A stretch of DNA of 64,000 bases from Lepidonotus clava (GCA_936440205.1 OW387135.1:34450792-34514791); one strand, 5' to 3'. Positions 47,985 to 59,910 are shown, counted from the first letter of the stretch. The notes: generated from the letters alone by a model not told the origin. Made by a program: numbers and translations.

Positions 47985-48046
47985 GCGTACCTCTTCTTCA
48001 CTTTCTATTTTCAGGGCTCCCTCCTGCTGGTCTGAGAGAGCCCTCT

Positions 48047-49585
48047 CTAGTTTTCCGTAGCCTTGGGGTTTGCTGGTGATGCAATCAGAGACTTTGTGCT
48101 CTCATCATTTGTAGTTGCACATTCACGTTTGAAGTGGCCAATTTCCCCACAAGCATGACACCTCACTTTGGATTTGTCAATCCGGGGTCGGGGTCTAGTT
48201 GCCCAATCCTCAAAGGCTTCCTTGATCAGCTGGGCCACTTCTTCCCTAGTCACTCCCTGTCTTGATTCCTTAGTAGGACTGTTTTTAGGGGGTGGCGGTT
48301 GTGCTGCTGGTCCCTTGTTTGCAACATGGCCGGTACTTCCATTCCGGGCATGCACTGCGGCTACTTGTTCGTAGTATCCCAGTCCTTCTTCAAGCTCAAC
48401 CTCCAGGGGTTCCAAATCATTCATAACTACCCTAGCTTTATGAGGGGTCCTTAGGTCCTCCCCTTGGAAGTATGCCTGTGCTTGCAAGGCCAGTGCCACT
48501 GCATCTTTCAGGTTTGAAGGTCCCCGGATGTGCACCCACTGTCTGAAGCGTGAATCACGGAGGGCTCCAACAAAGTACTCCATGGACAACTGCTCAGTAG
48601 TTGCGTAATCAGCCTGAGGATAAGCCTTCTCCACAGCAACTTCTATATCATCAGCTAGTGATCGTAAGGTTTCATCCTTGTGCTGGCGCCTACTCTTCAG
48701 TGTTGCACGATGCAGCTCCTCCTGATGCTGTGGTGTATAATGCTGTCGAAGAACGGCAAGTAGCTCCTCATACCCATTTGGTGAGTATAAGTCAATCCGG
48801 TTCAGGAGTCTCTGTGCAGGACCTGATAAACTAGCCCCAAGGTACAAGCCTTTTTCACTGCTGCTCCAACGGTTGACAGCAGCAACTACTTGAAAGTGGC
48901 TCAAATAATCTGCTAATGGCCTGCTACCATCAAAAGTTTGAGGCTTCAAATTGGGTCTATGTCCATCACCCCCTGGACCAATCCTCGGCAGAGTAGGACG
49001 GCCCATGCACTTGGGTTGAGAGTATGTAGAACTCGGTCTAGTCAAAGTTTCAATTTGTCGGTGATGATCTTGGGGATGATTGGATCCCTGATTCTGCCAA
49101 GAGAATTGTTCGTCTTTAGCTGCCATGGGAGGATAGCCTCTGGATGGCAGACGCTCTTGTTGGGATCTTTTCACATCGAACAAGCCAACTTTTCCCAGGG
49201 GGTCTTCTATTTCCGTACTGCTTCCTAAAGGTTGGTAGACATTTCCCTCTGTCACCCTTCCTCTGCGTGCTGTCTTCCAGTCGTCTTTTGGGATTGCCCC
49301 CATTCCTACTTGAGTTTGATGACTGGAGTGAAACCTCTCTTCTGGATGGGTCATGGCCACTTGATAGCCTTCCTTATCCAATCTCTCCCAGGCAGACTGT
49401 GATAGGGTAATCTCTCCAGCTGGAGTCAAGGGGAGTCCTGGTTCATCCTTGTTCATCTTTGAACCAGTGGGCTTAGCCAGGTTGTCTTCTACTTCTTTTG
49501 TAGCTGTTATACCGCCTTCTGCCATTCTGCAGACGTATCTAAATTTGGTAGCTGTAGTCCGGTTTTGACAGCCTTCCTCGTTCAA
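48047..49585 (-). CDS. gag: gypsy gag polyprotein
   Basis: A 512-aa frame of the retroelement. The central part (FDGSRPLADYLSHFQVVAAV onward) is like the retrotransposon gag capsid domain. One CCHC zinc knuckle, CHACGEIGHFKREC, lies near residue 473. It precedes pol as a separate ORF with a short gap, as in many gypsy elements. The true start may be a later in-frame Met such as MAEGG. Confidence 0.9.
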   Translation of the reverse strand: MNEEGCQNRTTATKFRYVCRMAEGGITATKEVEDNLAKPTGSKMNKDEPGLPLTPAGEITLSQSAWERLDKEGYQVAMTHPEERFHSSHQTQVGMGAIPKDDWKTARRGRVTEGNVYQPLGSSTEIEDPLGKVGLFDVKRSQQERLPSRGYPPMAAKDEQFSWQNQGSNHPQDHHRQIETLTRPSSTYSQPKCMGRPTLPRIGPGGDGHRPNLKPQTFDGSRPLADYLSHFQVVAAVNRWSSSEKGLYLGASLSGPAQRLLNRIDLYSPNGYEELLAVLRQHYTPQHQEELHRATLKSRRQHKDETLRSLADDIEVAVEKAYPQADYATTEQLSMEYFVGALRDSRFRQWVHIRGPSNLKDAVALALQAQAYFQGEDLRTPHKARVVMNDLEPLEVELEEGLGYYEQVAAVHARNGSTGHVANKGPAAQPPPPKNSPTKESRQGVTREEVAQLIKEAFEDWATRPRPRIDKSKVRCHACGEIGHFKRECATTNDESTKSLIASPANPKATEN

Positions 49586-49627
49586 GGCCTCCCTGGGTCC
49601 TTTAGATCTAGGTAATGGTTGCCCTAG

Positions 49628-49645
49628 ATCCCACCGCTGCCACCA
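49628..49645 (-). promoter_or_regulatory. primer-binding site, tRNA-Leu type
   Basis: The plus-strand text ATCCCACCGCTGCCACCA equals the 3' end of a eukaryotic tRNA-Leu including CCA, so the element strand is complementary to that tRNA over 18 nt. It lies one base inside the 5' LTR, as expected for minus-strand priming. Confidence 0.85.
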
Positions 49646-49646
49646 G

Positions 49647-50274
49647 TGTAATAAACGGGAGGCTTTAATGAATGTCGGCTGTTGTTTTATTGCATTACTC
49701 TTATTTGCTTATGATAGCATGAGTTTTAGGCGGAAAATCAGGTGTGAAATCCAGGCGTGAAATCCAGGCGTGAAATTCAGGCATGAAATCCAGGCGTGAA
49801 AGTCAGGCGTGAAATCCAGGCGTGAAATCCAGGCGTGGAATCCAGGCGTGAAGTTCAGGCGTGAAATCCACGCATGAAGTCCACGGCTGAAGTGGCTGGT
49901 ATGAAGTAGCTGGCAAAGAATACCAGAGGCATGATGTTTACTGCTCCAGGTTTATTGGTCAAAAGACAATGTATACAGTTCTGTTCGGCCTTTTATAGGA
50001 AATTGATTACCCATAATGCATCAGATAAGATATGACCATATTTGGTAGTAAGGCATAAGTGAAGTGGTCAGGCGTGAAATCCATGCGTGAAATCCACGCG
50101 TGAAATCCACGCGTGAAATCCATGCGTGAAAACCACGCGTGAAAACCACGCGTGAAAACCACGCGTGAAAACCACGCGTGAAAACCACGCGTGAGCACGC
50201 ATGAAAATACACCCAAATGCCTGAAAATTGGGTAGGGGAGATTAAACAACTGGTTTCAGCTTACAGTTGTTACA
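49647..50274 (-). repeat. 5' LTR of the gypsy element
   Basis: 628 bp, colinear with the 3' LTR and nearly identical. The same two 13-bp arrays are present, the second one unit shorter. It is flanked on the outside by the (TA)n tract of the host MITE. Confidence 0.92.
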
Positions 50275-50406
50275 ATATATATATATATATATGATAATAT
50301 GTATTTATCAAATTTGTTATTTCTACATCAATCTTCAGGGCTTACCACCTGGTCTTCCATATCATGTTACATTAGTTATTAATTTTTAATGTAATATTTT
50401 ATTTCA

Positions 50407-50719
50407 TAGGTATTTATAAGTTTGGACAAATTGAACTTCTTCAACATGTGGCACAAAAGTACTAGTGCTCTATCCAAGCATACCTCCATGGACAGCCAAC
50501 CCACATGCAGCCATTCCGAAATGCAGCATATGGGTATTTTGTTTAAGGGCTGGGTCCACGGAACCTTACACCTGCACATTCTGGTCACAGAAATTGTAAA
50601 TAAAAATGTCAAAATATTTGGGTCGAAAAAGGGGACTCACCTTCCCCACCCCACTCCCTATGCCCCATTCCTGGCTTTCATTGAAACATAAATGCTGGCC
50701 CTAACTATATATATATATA

Positions 50720-50758
<39 letters not shown>

Positions 50759-51375
50759 GCAGTGTGATGCGAAAATGTTATCCGATGACTGCTGTGCCAC
50801 CTCGTAGATCTAAGTAGAACAACAGAAATTATATGTTCTGGGCGAGTGACGGCCAGAGCGAATATTGTAATTGTATAACTACAAATCATACAGACAACTA
50901 GGCTACTTAAGCTCCTTTGACACATTAGAATTAAAATAATTGATCTGGGAAGGAATTTGGGCTTAGCCACTCTATTTCTATAATTTTAGCCAAATGGTTA
51001 AAAGGAAAGTTCCAGTTCGTAGGTATAAGTTTGGACAAATTGAGCTTCATCAACACAGAAGTACTAGTGCTCTATCCGAGTATTCCTCCAAGGATAGCCA
51101 AACCACATGCAGCTATCCTGAGATGGAGCCTCCGACTACGGGTATTTTGTTTAGGGTGGGTCTACAAAACCTTACACCTGCACATTCTGATCACAGAAAT
51201 TGTACATAAAAATGTAAATATTTGGTCAAAAGAGGGGACTCACCTTCCCCACCCCACTCCCTACGCCTCATTCCTGGCTTTCATTGAAACATAAATGCTG
51301 GCCCTAACTACGCAATGTGGCGCGAAAATGTTATCCGGTGACTGCTGCGCCACCTCGTAGATCTAAATAGAACGA
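50407..51375 (+). repeat. tandem duplication upstream of ZNF207
   Basis: Copy 1 (about 50407-50830) and copy 2 (about 51017-51375) share long blocks: TATAAGTTTGGACAAATTGA, AGTACTAGTGCTCTATCC, CATTCCTGGCTTTCATTGAA, GAAAATGTTATCCG and GCCACCTCGTAGATCTAA. Identity is roughly 85-90% by eye. Copy 1 carries a long (TA)n inserted after CTGGCCCTAACTA that copy 2 lacks. Copy 2 runs directly into the ZNF207 promoter. Confidence 0.85.
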
Positions 51376-51535
51376 CGTCGGAAATTATGACGCGAGATGG
51401 CGCCACTCTATTTACATCCGGGCAATCGTTAACACATGCGTCGCCATTTTCTTACAACACACGGAGAACAGTCGCCCGAGGAAAATCAAAGAGAAAACAA
51501 AGGCTCATTTTCTGACGTAGCTGACAAATAATACA
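51376..51535 (+). promoter_or_regulatory. ZNF207 promoter and 5' UTR
   Basis: CpG-containing sequence with two YY1-type motifs: GAGATGGCGCC at 51394-51404 and, in the opposite orientation, CGCCATTTT at 51442-51450. YY1 sites near the transcription start are typical of TATA-less housekeeping promoters. The start codon lies at 51536 in the context ACAATGG. Confidence 0.5.
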
Positions 51536-54500
51536 ATGGGGAGGAAGAAGAAGAAGCAACTGAAGCCTTGGTGCTGGTATCCTTGAAAACAATTTGTATT
51601 TAGGTAGCGTACATCACGACCGCGCAGCGCTTGATCGAGTTGGGACCTGGCCGGGTGCATGAATCATTGAGTGTTGTTGACGGTACGAGGAAGTAAAATG
51701 GTTTCTAGTAATTTTCATTACCAAGACATAGGATTCGAGTGCACATCTGTGCTGCCGGCCATATTAATGACAAAAATATGAAAGCCACAGTAACAGTACT
51801 TATTTACTTGGGTTTGGCTTCAGCTTGTTTGGGAAGCCACAACTGCACAACACAACACTGTCAACAGTGTCAATATCCAGCACTGACACTGTCACTGTCA
51901 TTATTTTACAATGTCATTACTTTGGCCTAGCTCTGTAGATCCTTCTGTCACGGCAAGCTCTCATTAGGTAACTACCACGACAGGGTAGAAAATTCTGACC
52001 CGTTTTCGCGGGGAAAGTGCCAGGCCATGCTAGTAGTGGTTGACCTGAGGCTGAGGATTGAGTGAGTGATGGAGCTTTAACGCCGTGTCGACAACAAACG
52101 TCTTATTCACGTAGTGGACCTGTAACAAGTCTTTAAAAAGATTTTTTGTCATATTTCAATCATGATTTTACATTTTAGTGTCAGAAATAGTCTCATGAAA
52201 TGCATTTCCATGTTATTTGAGTTAAGATTTTTTCGTTTGGATTTCTTGGTATTATTGGCTCCCACTAATTTAATTTTGAGATGTGTGGGTGGGTGGGTGA
52301 GGGGGGGGGGGGGATAAAACAGTTTGACATGTTTTCTGTTCTTTCGGGGCACAGGGAAAATAGGGAAATGTCAAGGAAAGCAAAGGAATTTTGGAAATTT
52401 GACCAAAACCCAGGGAAAGTCCAGGGAATTTTGTTAGACCAACTTCAGGGTTTTCCTATACAAGAGTCAGCATATTTCACCGAACAATATTTGAATATTT
52501 TTTATGGCACTTTAAAACTTGGGATGGGAGTAAATCATCAATAACCATGACATAAAATCCACCGTATGACAGGGAAAACTCAGGGAAAACATGGGGAACT
52601 TGTTTTCGAACCTTTAGGGGGGGGGCTGGTTCTCCTGATGAGTTCTGTTTAGATAAACTAGATGATGATATGTATTTTAACATATGAGTTTTTTTTTAAT
52701 TTGGCAAAAGAAAATGTTACATTTACCCTTGTTTTGAAAAATTGAAAGAAACTTTCCTTTACTTGTGAAAAAAAGGTATTGCAACAGAGAATTTGACGAC
52801 GAGAAGATCTTGATACAACATCAGAAAGCAAAGCATTTTAAATGTCATTTATGTCACAAGAAGTTATATACTGGCCCAGGTCTATCTATCCATTGCATGC
52901 AGGTAAGTAACTTCCCAAGATTAAGTTAAAGGGTTTGTACTGAGTCCTAGATGCTATGCACAAATAAGATATCGATCAAATTGTACGCCAATTACATAAA
53001 TATCATCCCTTTCCAATTAATTGTGTTTTTCTCAAAGTCTGTAAAATAATTAGATGAGAGGATTACCTCTCAAAATTGTGTGTTAACAGTTTTACTAACT
53101 TACCGCTCGTCCATAATGATCTCCAAAATACTTACATTCATTTTCCTTTCATTTCACAGTTGATATCACTATCTGTTTACTAACTACCACATCTAACAAA
53201 AGAACAACTTCTATTTTGTCATTTTCAGGTACACAAGGAGAAAGTCGATAAAGTTCCAAACGCACTGCCAGGGAGAAATAACATAGAAATAGAAATATAT
53301 GGTATGGAGGGAATTCCCGAAGATGATCTCAAAGAACACGAAAGGTCTAAATTAGGTAAAGGTATGTTTTATATATCTTACTAACGCACCCTTTGGCCTG
53401 ACAATCACATTTCCATTGTTGATTTCTCTGTAAGTTCTTGATTAAAACAGCTTACGAAAATCGTGTGATAATCAAATTTCTTTATTTTAAGAAAAGTTCC
53501 ATATTAAACACATTCGAAATTTGGCAATAATGATATATCGATTTTGATATAAGGAACCGATATTGGGTTCCCTTATATTTTTGATTGATTGTCAGACCTG
53601 CTTTAAGATGCTTTCTATTTTATGAATCTAAAGCATCTTAAAGATGGAACACCTAATATTGTAGTTGCACAGCTTTCTATGTTCAAACCACTGTTTTAGC
53701 TGTCATTTTATAACCACAACAAAGGAAGTTGTTTCTAAAGTTTTCTTTTAACTGCGAAGATGACAGCAGACTTATGTGGATTCAACATAGAATCTTTCAT
53801 GTAAATGTCAAACGTGAGGCACTCTTAAGTTGCTAGATGGAGATCTTTATTTAAATCTTGGATAGAACGTTAAGAGAATACGATCTTGATGTTTAAGGGA
53901 AGGACACGTGGGGAAAAACGTATTGTAAATTTGTGGAGAAGGGGGAATTTGACAAATTTATAAAAGCAAGATGATGTTTGCCTCAGGTATGATTTTCCAA
54001 TTTAATGTTAACTTTTGAAGTAATCTCGTTATGAAATTTGTGGTGTTTAGATAATCAACCATAAAACATGGATGATCTTGACCCGTGGTGCAGTAAGTCG
54101 GTTCCTTTGTCAGCTTTTATTAGCCTGTATGAACTGTGTTGATTATAATGATATCATTTTCTATTTTATAAACGTGATATGAACCATAAAAGTATAGTTT
54201 TCCAAAGTTCATACTTCTTCTTCCTCACAGTTACATTAGGATAATTTACAAATACTGTGCAAAGTGGTAACATAATTCCATTTTATAATTTTAAACATAG
54301 TCAAATCCACGTCAATTCACTGTTTATATTGTAGTACGTTTCCTTCTTGATTTTACAGATACTCATATTTGCGAAAAAGTATTACATTATAGTTACATCA
54401 ATTAAACATTATCGTAATTGATCTTTAATTCATTTAACCATCAGGAAATTATTTTTGAACACGGCTTATCTTGGAACTTGCCTTTCTTCCCCAAAGCTGA

Positions 54501-57500
54501 CGAGAGTGCAGCAGCAGGTGCACCGCCTGCTAAAAAAACGAAAGGGGACGAACCAGAGCCGTTCACTGGTCCGAGTGTGCCAGCCGGAGCCCCTCCGCCC
54601 ATGGTCTCCTCTGCGCCCATGATGCCCCCAGGTCTGCCTGGCATGCCCACGTCGGCACCCATGCCGCCGGCGGGAATGCCTCCTATGGGCCTGATGGGAC
54701 CCATGGGGCCAATGGGACCAATGGGGCCTATGGGGCCCATGCCTCCGATGGGTAGGTGCCTCTTTGATTAGATCTCCATTTTGGTTTTAGTTGTAGCAAG
54801 TGAATGTATATTTCCTCTAAAGATACTTGTTTACTAGAAGCCAATATATACTTGGCAAACGCTGTCGGGTTGTGCACTGTGGAATTTGAATGTTTGTTTT
54901 TGCGGAGCAGATTATTTTTCACATAATATCTATATTCAGTTGATGAGAGATCCATAAGATTTAGCGGACACCATCGTCTACCTTTTACTATGAGGAAATT
55001 AACAATACTAGAAAGTAATTTCGATACTTTCAATCTGAAATATATTTGCTGCATGGTTCAGATAGTCGTGAAGAATTAAAACAATATTGTAACTACATTT
55101 AGTTTTCATGATGCCTAATTTATGTAACAACCCAGTTGAATGATTGACTTCACGTTCTTTGCAGGCCCTATGGGACCGATGGGACCAATGGGACAGTGAG
55201 TACCAATATTTTAATCTTTCTTTGGTTTTGTATTTTCCATTTTATGCTTCTTTTCAGGCAGAGTAGAACTGTCATTTGCTTAAAGTAAGAATTATTAATG
55301 GAATTGTATGGTAAGATAGATATAGGCTTTTATCGACAAAAAGCCTTGTTTATAGCTCACAAATTCTGTGTGATCAGGGCCTTTCAAAAGAAGCATAAAC
55401 GGGATCCTACAGCTTAATTGAAATGATGGAATAGATAGACTTTTCAAGACCTTGTATACAAATTCAAAGAAAAATAGTATTACGGACTAAAAAATGGAAT
55501 AATTATGGGTTTTCGATGTAGTGTGTTAATCCCTCTTGCCTTTGACGTGAAGTGCCAACTCCGCGCAACATTTCAGGATGCCGCCTATGGGACCAATGGG
55601 GCATATGATGCCGGGAGGTCCGATGCCAAACCGCATGCTTGGTCCACCAACTTCCCAACCAATGCACACAGTCGCACCAACCCGAAGCGGTCCCACCAAA
55701 CCACTTTTTCCAGCTGCAGCTCAGGTATGTGTACTACTTTTTAAGTATATACGCAAACGAGGGCAGTTACAAATGATAAGCCTTAATCGCAATGCTTTAT
55801 CATTCGATCTTCTGTCATGACAGTTTTTCTGAGAAAAAAAACTTATTTTAGTGTAGCTTTTGGTAGAATATTTATGGGAAAAACTCTATGGGATGTAAGT
55901 TTTCAGAATTTTGTCGGATTACAGATTTTTTCTCAACACTGTCAGGAACAAAATTCAAAATGTAATACTTAGATCTATTTCAAAGTATTTAAAGAGTAAT
56001 TCTCTTTACATGCTGTTTCAGATTTTCCCATTAAACCCAACTTGCATTTCTGACAAGTCGCCTGGAGGATACACTTTCTCACGGAATGTCAATATTGATT
56101 GTCGGCAATACTACTTCGTTATAGGATCATAGCCATGAAATGAGAGTGAATGCAATAGATTATTTGTTTGAAACTGTTGCAGTTAATTTACTGTTTATTT
56201 TTTTGTGTAACACACCTTTGATATGTTTCACCAGGCCTCAGCAGGTTCATCAGCACCAGTTGGACCCGACTTCAAGCCAGCCGCAGCCTCTGTTAGCATG
56301 GCCGGGCCGCCGATGAAGCCCACATTCCCCGCCTACTCCGCGCCCCCTGCCATCGCCACCATCAGCGCCCCAGCCAGCAGTGCCACCATCTCTGCCGCCC
56401 CGACAGTCAAAAAGCCAGAGTCCAGCTCGGGTATGTCCATCAAACTGATGCACCCAGACGAAGACCTGTCTTTGGTAAGTGCTGTTTCCTTACGTCTTGT
56501 TCACATGGAATATTAATGAGTGACCGTTGCCTTTCTGTGTTGTCCTTGATTCTTGTTCTTTTGCGACTCTCCTGCACACATTAAATCATTACTAAATGTT
56601 TTTTTTTTGCAACGATTCTTAGGCCACATTAGCCCAGTCTTAAGCACTAAATTATTACTAAATGATAACTGGGACAAAAAAATACGTCTAACAGTCTCAT
56701 TAGCAAGAGAATGATTGAAGGAAATGGGTAATAATAATATTAACTATATAGGGGTTCTCTTTCTCCAGTGAAATCTACGAGTAAGATCAAATAAATAGAA
56801 ACTAATAGGACCTAAGCTGAAGTAGTTCTTTACTACCTATCATTCAATATTACACCAATTATATTCACTTTCTGTCGTTTCATTCTTGGATCTTTATCGC
56901 CAATCCTGTTTTTTACACTGTGGACTTCGTAATATTCACTCACTAAACGACTTGTCTTGTTCCTTCAGGAGGAGCTGCGAGCACAGTTACCCAAGTATAA
57001 GTTGAATGCTGTATCACAGGTACAGCCTAGTATAGCCAATAGACCCACAGGTAAGTGGCCACAGGTGGCAGCACACAGACAGCTCTCACGCTGTTCTCTT
57101 TAACTCGAAAGTAAGGTACTACTTTTTTTTGCTTTATAGCTTTGACTGTTAGATTGGATATAGACGCTTTCAAATGTTTCCTATGCTTGATATCCTCGAC
57201 TCGTTAAGCAGCGTCAGGTATGTCTTTCGGTGAATCTTTCGTGTATTTTAAGGAAAGCCATAGCAGCACCTTTAATATTGTACATGCTCAAATTCATTTT
57301 AAATTTTAAAAGCATCTTCAGCTTTAGTAAACTGGCGGCTAGCGTATTAATTATAACGGCGAATTTATTTATGTGCCTTATTAACAATGGATTTATTTAT
57401 ATGCTTGATCCCCGAGTGTTGGCTTGTATTGTTAGGTCAACCCGCTGCCCCCAGTATGCAGATCCGGCCGGGAGTTAGAGGTGAGAAGCCCTTACTATCG

Positions 57501-57989
57501 GTCCTCAGCTGGCCTACCTAAGATTCAAGTTTAGAATAGTTATAGTTTGCTTGATTGCGGCCAAAGGGTAGCGTCGTCTTCAGCGAACGTGCACCTTCTT
57601 ATGTTGCCTTTATAGTAGCCACGTAGCATATGCCAGGCATCATTGAATAATACACTGATTTTCAATATAAACATTGTACATGTATACATGTATCTATTAC
57701 GTGACCAAGATATTGTTGTCCGATGCTGATGACCAACCATGCTTATGGAAACCAACATTAATTAAATAAACAATATTGCACTGCTTGGTCTTTTCAGCGA
57801 ACATAATAAAAGTATAATCTGATTCTGTTTGAGCTCATCTTTCTTGTCTGTACATAACCCGGTTGATGTCTATCCCTACCAGGTGCCATGCCGGGGATGC
57901 CCCCACAGTCGATGTCGATGGCTGGCCCTCCACCCATGGGCTTCGGTATGATGCGACCGCCCATGATGCAACAAGGCGGCCGCTACTGA
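51536..57989 (+). CDS. ZNF207: zinc finger protein 207 / BuGZ
   Basis: Nuclear zinc-finger protein known in vertebrates to bind and stabilise BUB3 for kinetochore loading, to promote spindle assembly and to act in splicing. Ten coding exons are phase-consistent: 51536-51576, 52776-52902, 53229-53361, 54497-54751, 55165-55195, 55577-55724, 56235-56474, 56969-57050, 57436-57480 and 57883-57989, giving 402 aa. The N-terminus [16 protein letters not shown] opens the paired C2H2 fingers (second: [19 protein letters not shown]), followed by [13 protein letters not shown]. Residues ~105-240 are Pro/Met/Gly-rich, with a run of GPM triplets. [16 protein letters not shown] and the GLEBS-like [18 protein letters not shown] (~317-334) match the human protein, as does the end QGGRY. 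The acidic stretch after the fingers is shorter than in human. Exon 5 is only 31 nt. Confidence 0.94.
52299..52620 (+). repeat. poly-G and CAGGGAAA-type repeat in ZNF207 intron 1
   Basis: A 14-base G run near 52302-52315 is followed by degenerate repeats of CAGGGAAA and CAGGGAATTTT words (52352-52445, again 52569-52610). Such decayed repeats are common in marine invertebrate introns. No coding potential is supported. Confidence 0.5.
55892..56060 (+). repeat. dispersed repeat in ZNF207 intron 6, second copy near 62955
   Basis: The blocks GATGTAAGTTTTCAG, GATT(A/T)CAG-TTTTTT and TTTCAGATTTT-CCATT followed by ACTTGCATT occur in the same order and spacing here and at 62955-63120. They match only partly between blocks, so this is an old, diverged copy of an unnamed dispersed repeat. 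Confidence 0.4.
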
Positions 57990-58356
57990 CAGACTTCAGA
58001 CAGCAGCAGCTAGTGGTTCCCTAGAACCCCTCATCTACCATTGTACAGCTAAGTTAGACTATTTGGGTGTGATGTCACAGAGAAAGCAAATGAAAGTGCG
58101 AAGAGAAAAGGGGAAAAAACTACATGCTTGTGATGCATGATACGTAGGCTAGTTGAAAAAAAAAGTTTTTCTATCGGTGCTGCAGAAGAGACTGAAAGAT
58201 TTAGCCGATCGCAGCCAACTTGTACTGCGTTCTGCACCAGTGAAGCATGTCTCATTTGATCATTCAGTTCACCAAATCGAGTGCTGTCATCTTTAACATC
58301 CACAGGTTTTTGTATTATCAATGTCCAACGTGGAATGGTTGTTTTATGTCTTGCAG
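57990..58356 (+). other. ZNF207 3' UTR, proximal part
   Basis: Sequence following the ZNF207 stop. It is transcribed if the poly(A) signals at 58846 and 58857 are used. No repeat or RNA element was recognised. Confidence 0.5.
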
Positions 58357-58465
58357 TAGCCGTGACTACCAGAGTCTAAGCGCTGCTCACTCTAAAGTAA
58401 AGCTTCGACTCACAACCCGCCATGCCCTCTACCCGGCCCCCTGCCGAGCGGGCCCGAGCCTGGCG
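58357..58465 (+). other. candidate spliced exon downstream of the ZNF207 stop
   Basis: A GC-rich 109-nt block is bounded by a strong acceptor (GTTTTATGTCTTGCAG) and a strong donor (GCG|GTAAGTC). It is open in one frame (beginning SRDYQSLSAAHSKVK). No phase-compatible coding join to ZNF207 was found, so it could be a spliced 3' UTR exon, an alternative end or a chance pair. Confidence 0.3.
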
Positions 58466-58845
58466 GTAAGTCATGTCCTAGGACTTAATATAATGCTATC
58501 GTAGGTTTACACTCACTCCTCGTTTGATAAATTATTGGACAGAACATTTTAATCGACGGTAAGTCCTTATCACAAGGATATGGTGTTTTTATGGTTGTTG
58601 TCAAATCTTAGTGCATATGGATGAACTTGGCACAGTAAGTCAGATCTTTGTATATTGTATGTGACAAATCGACGATAGGACTGCGAAGCGAACCGCCTAC
58701 TCGTCTCTGTTAAGTGACACAGTAGGTAAGCGCATCCATTCATGTCTTTGCACTGAGTGACTTCTTAGTCATCATGTGATTTTTAATATGTACACAATCA
58801 ATTATCATTTTGTGATCATGATACATATTGTATACTGAGGAAAAA

Positions 58846-58862
58846 AATAAAACTTCAATAAA
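58846..58862 (+). terminator. paired poly(A) signals, ZNF207
   Basis: Two AATAAA hexamers at 58846-58851 and 58857-58862, about 0.87 kb after the ZNF207 stop, are the best candidates for its 3' end. Confidence 0.55.
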
Positions 58863-59910
58863 GTCAGATTCATCATAGCCTCGGACATTGTTCATTTGTT
58901 GGTAGGTCTCTGATCTCCCAATTTTACGAATATAACTTAGGTCATGTATTTTAGGGAGCAATTACCACGTATAACTCTTCCTAAAGGTACTGTTTCACAT
59001 AACAAAGTGCATTTATGTATATATCTAATTTTCTGTATGGTATATTCTTGTTGTTCTCCCGCCTGTTCAGTACTCATTCGACTAATAATTGTCTGAGCAC
59101 TGCAACAGGGCCACTTGGCTCACAATATTGCTGTTAAACAATGATTAAAATGACAACGAATAACAAGAACATGACCTACCAATGGTTTTAACCCTATGGA
59201 GGCAAAGAGGTAGGGTTGACAGGTGGGTTTTCTGTTTATTTCCAGCACCTGTGGTGTGCATCTGTTCAAATCAGCCTATGGTGTAGTTTTAGGGATGCGT
59301 GTACAATTGCGTTAACTCTGGGACAAGCCAGACATTTCCCCTCTTTAGTCTCCCCCAGTTTCCCTTTAAAATTGCTGGTAAATAAAATACCGAGCTATCT
59401 ATTGACTGTACCTCTCAGTTTTGTTTTTATTAACCACTGGATGCCCTATAAGTGAATGTTTGGTTCCTATGGTCTGCCACGTGGGTCAATTAGTCAAGAG
59501 CTTCCTGGCTTTATTTTATTTTCTCAACATTTAAAACTTACCTCTCCTCACAGATCGCATGGTAACCCCAAAACTGAAATTAAGAAATGTGTCCAGCAGT
59601 ATGTAATCAAAACCATTCTATTTCCAATCATAAACAGATATCGAAAATTAAGTTTACAAAACCTAACGCATGCCCTACTGCATGTGATTGGCAGTCGTCG
59701 TTTCCATGTAGTCAATCGGTATGCTTGGTAACCTGTCTTTGCCTACGACCAATGCCTTCAGTTAACCCTCCTTCAATGCTATATTGCCCCTGGAAGGGCT
59801 GAGTCTGATGGAAGGCAAGTGATCATGCTACTACTTTTATTGTGTATCAAATGAACGCTTCCATACTTTGTCCTAATCCACTGATTTACAGTTCCCGACC
59901 ACTTCTGTAC

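Larger units (their letters stand above)
42095..50274 (-). mobile_element. Ty3/gypsy LTR retrotransposon, 8.2 kb, looks whole
   Basis: Metavirus-type element read on the minus strand: 5' LTR (49647-50274), primer-binding site, gag ORF, pol ORF, a repeat-rich stretch, polypurine tract and 3' LTR (42095-42735). Both LTRs begin TG and end CA on the element's own strand. Pol order is protease, RT, RNase H, integrase, which is the Ty3/gypsy order, and no env is visible. It inserted into a TA microsatellite within a MITE, so the target-site duplication (ATAT-like) is ambiguous. The two LTRs are nearly identical outside repeat copy number, and no breaks in gag or pol are apparent, so insertion looks recent. 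Confidence 0.93.
41986..50409. mobile_element. hAT-like MITE split by an LTR retrotransposon (copy 5)
   Basis: The left part (41986-42094) starts CAGGGACGGATTTAGAGG and runs into a (TA)n tract. The right part (50275-50409) resumes with (TA)n and then TATCAAATTTGTTATTTCTA and CCTGGTCTT blocks, colinear with copy 4. Everything between (42095-50274) is the gypsy element described separately. The right terminus of the MITE seems truncated compared with copy 4. Confidence 0.65.

Noticed and set aside
50717-50756. Long TA tract as a replication or regulatory signal
   Set aside because: A simple microsatellite inserted in one copy of the duplication and absent from the other.
51739-51930. Small ORF with a signal-peptide-like start and cysteines
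   Set aside because: It lies in ZNF207 intron 1 in simple CACTGTCA-type repeats, with no homology recognised and no supporting context.
54441-54740. Minus-strand frame rich in Gly-Pro-Ile
   Set aside because: Mirror of the ZNF207 Pro/Met/Gly exon on the opposite strand.
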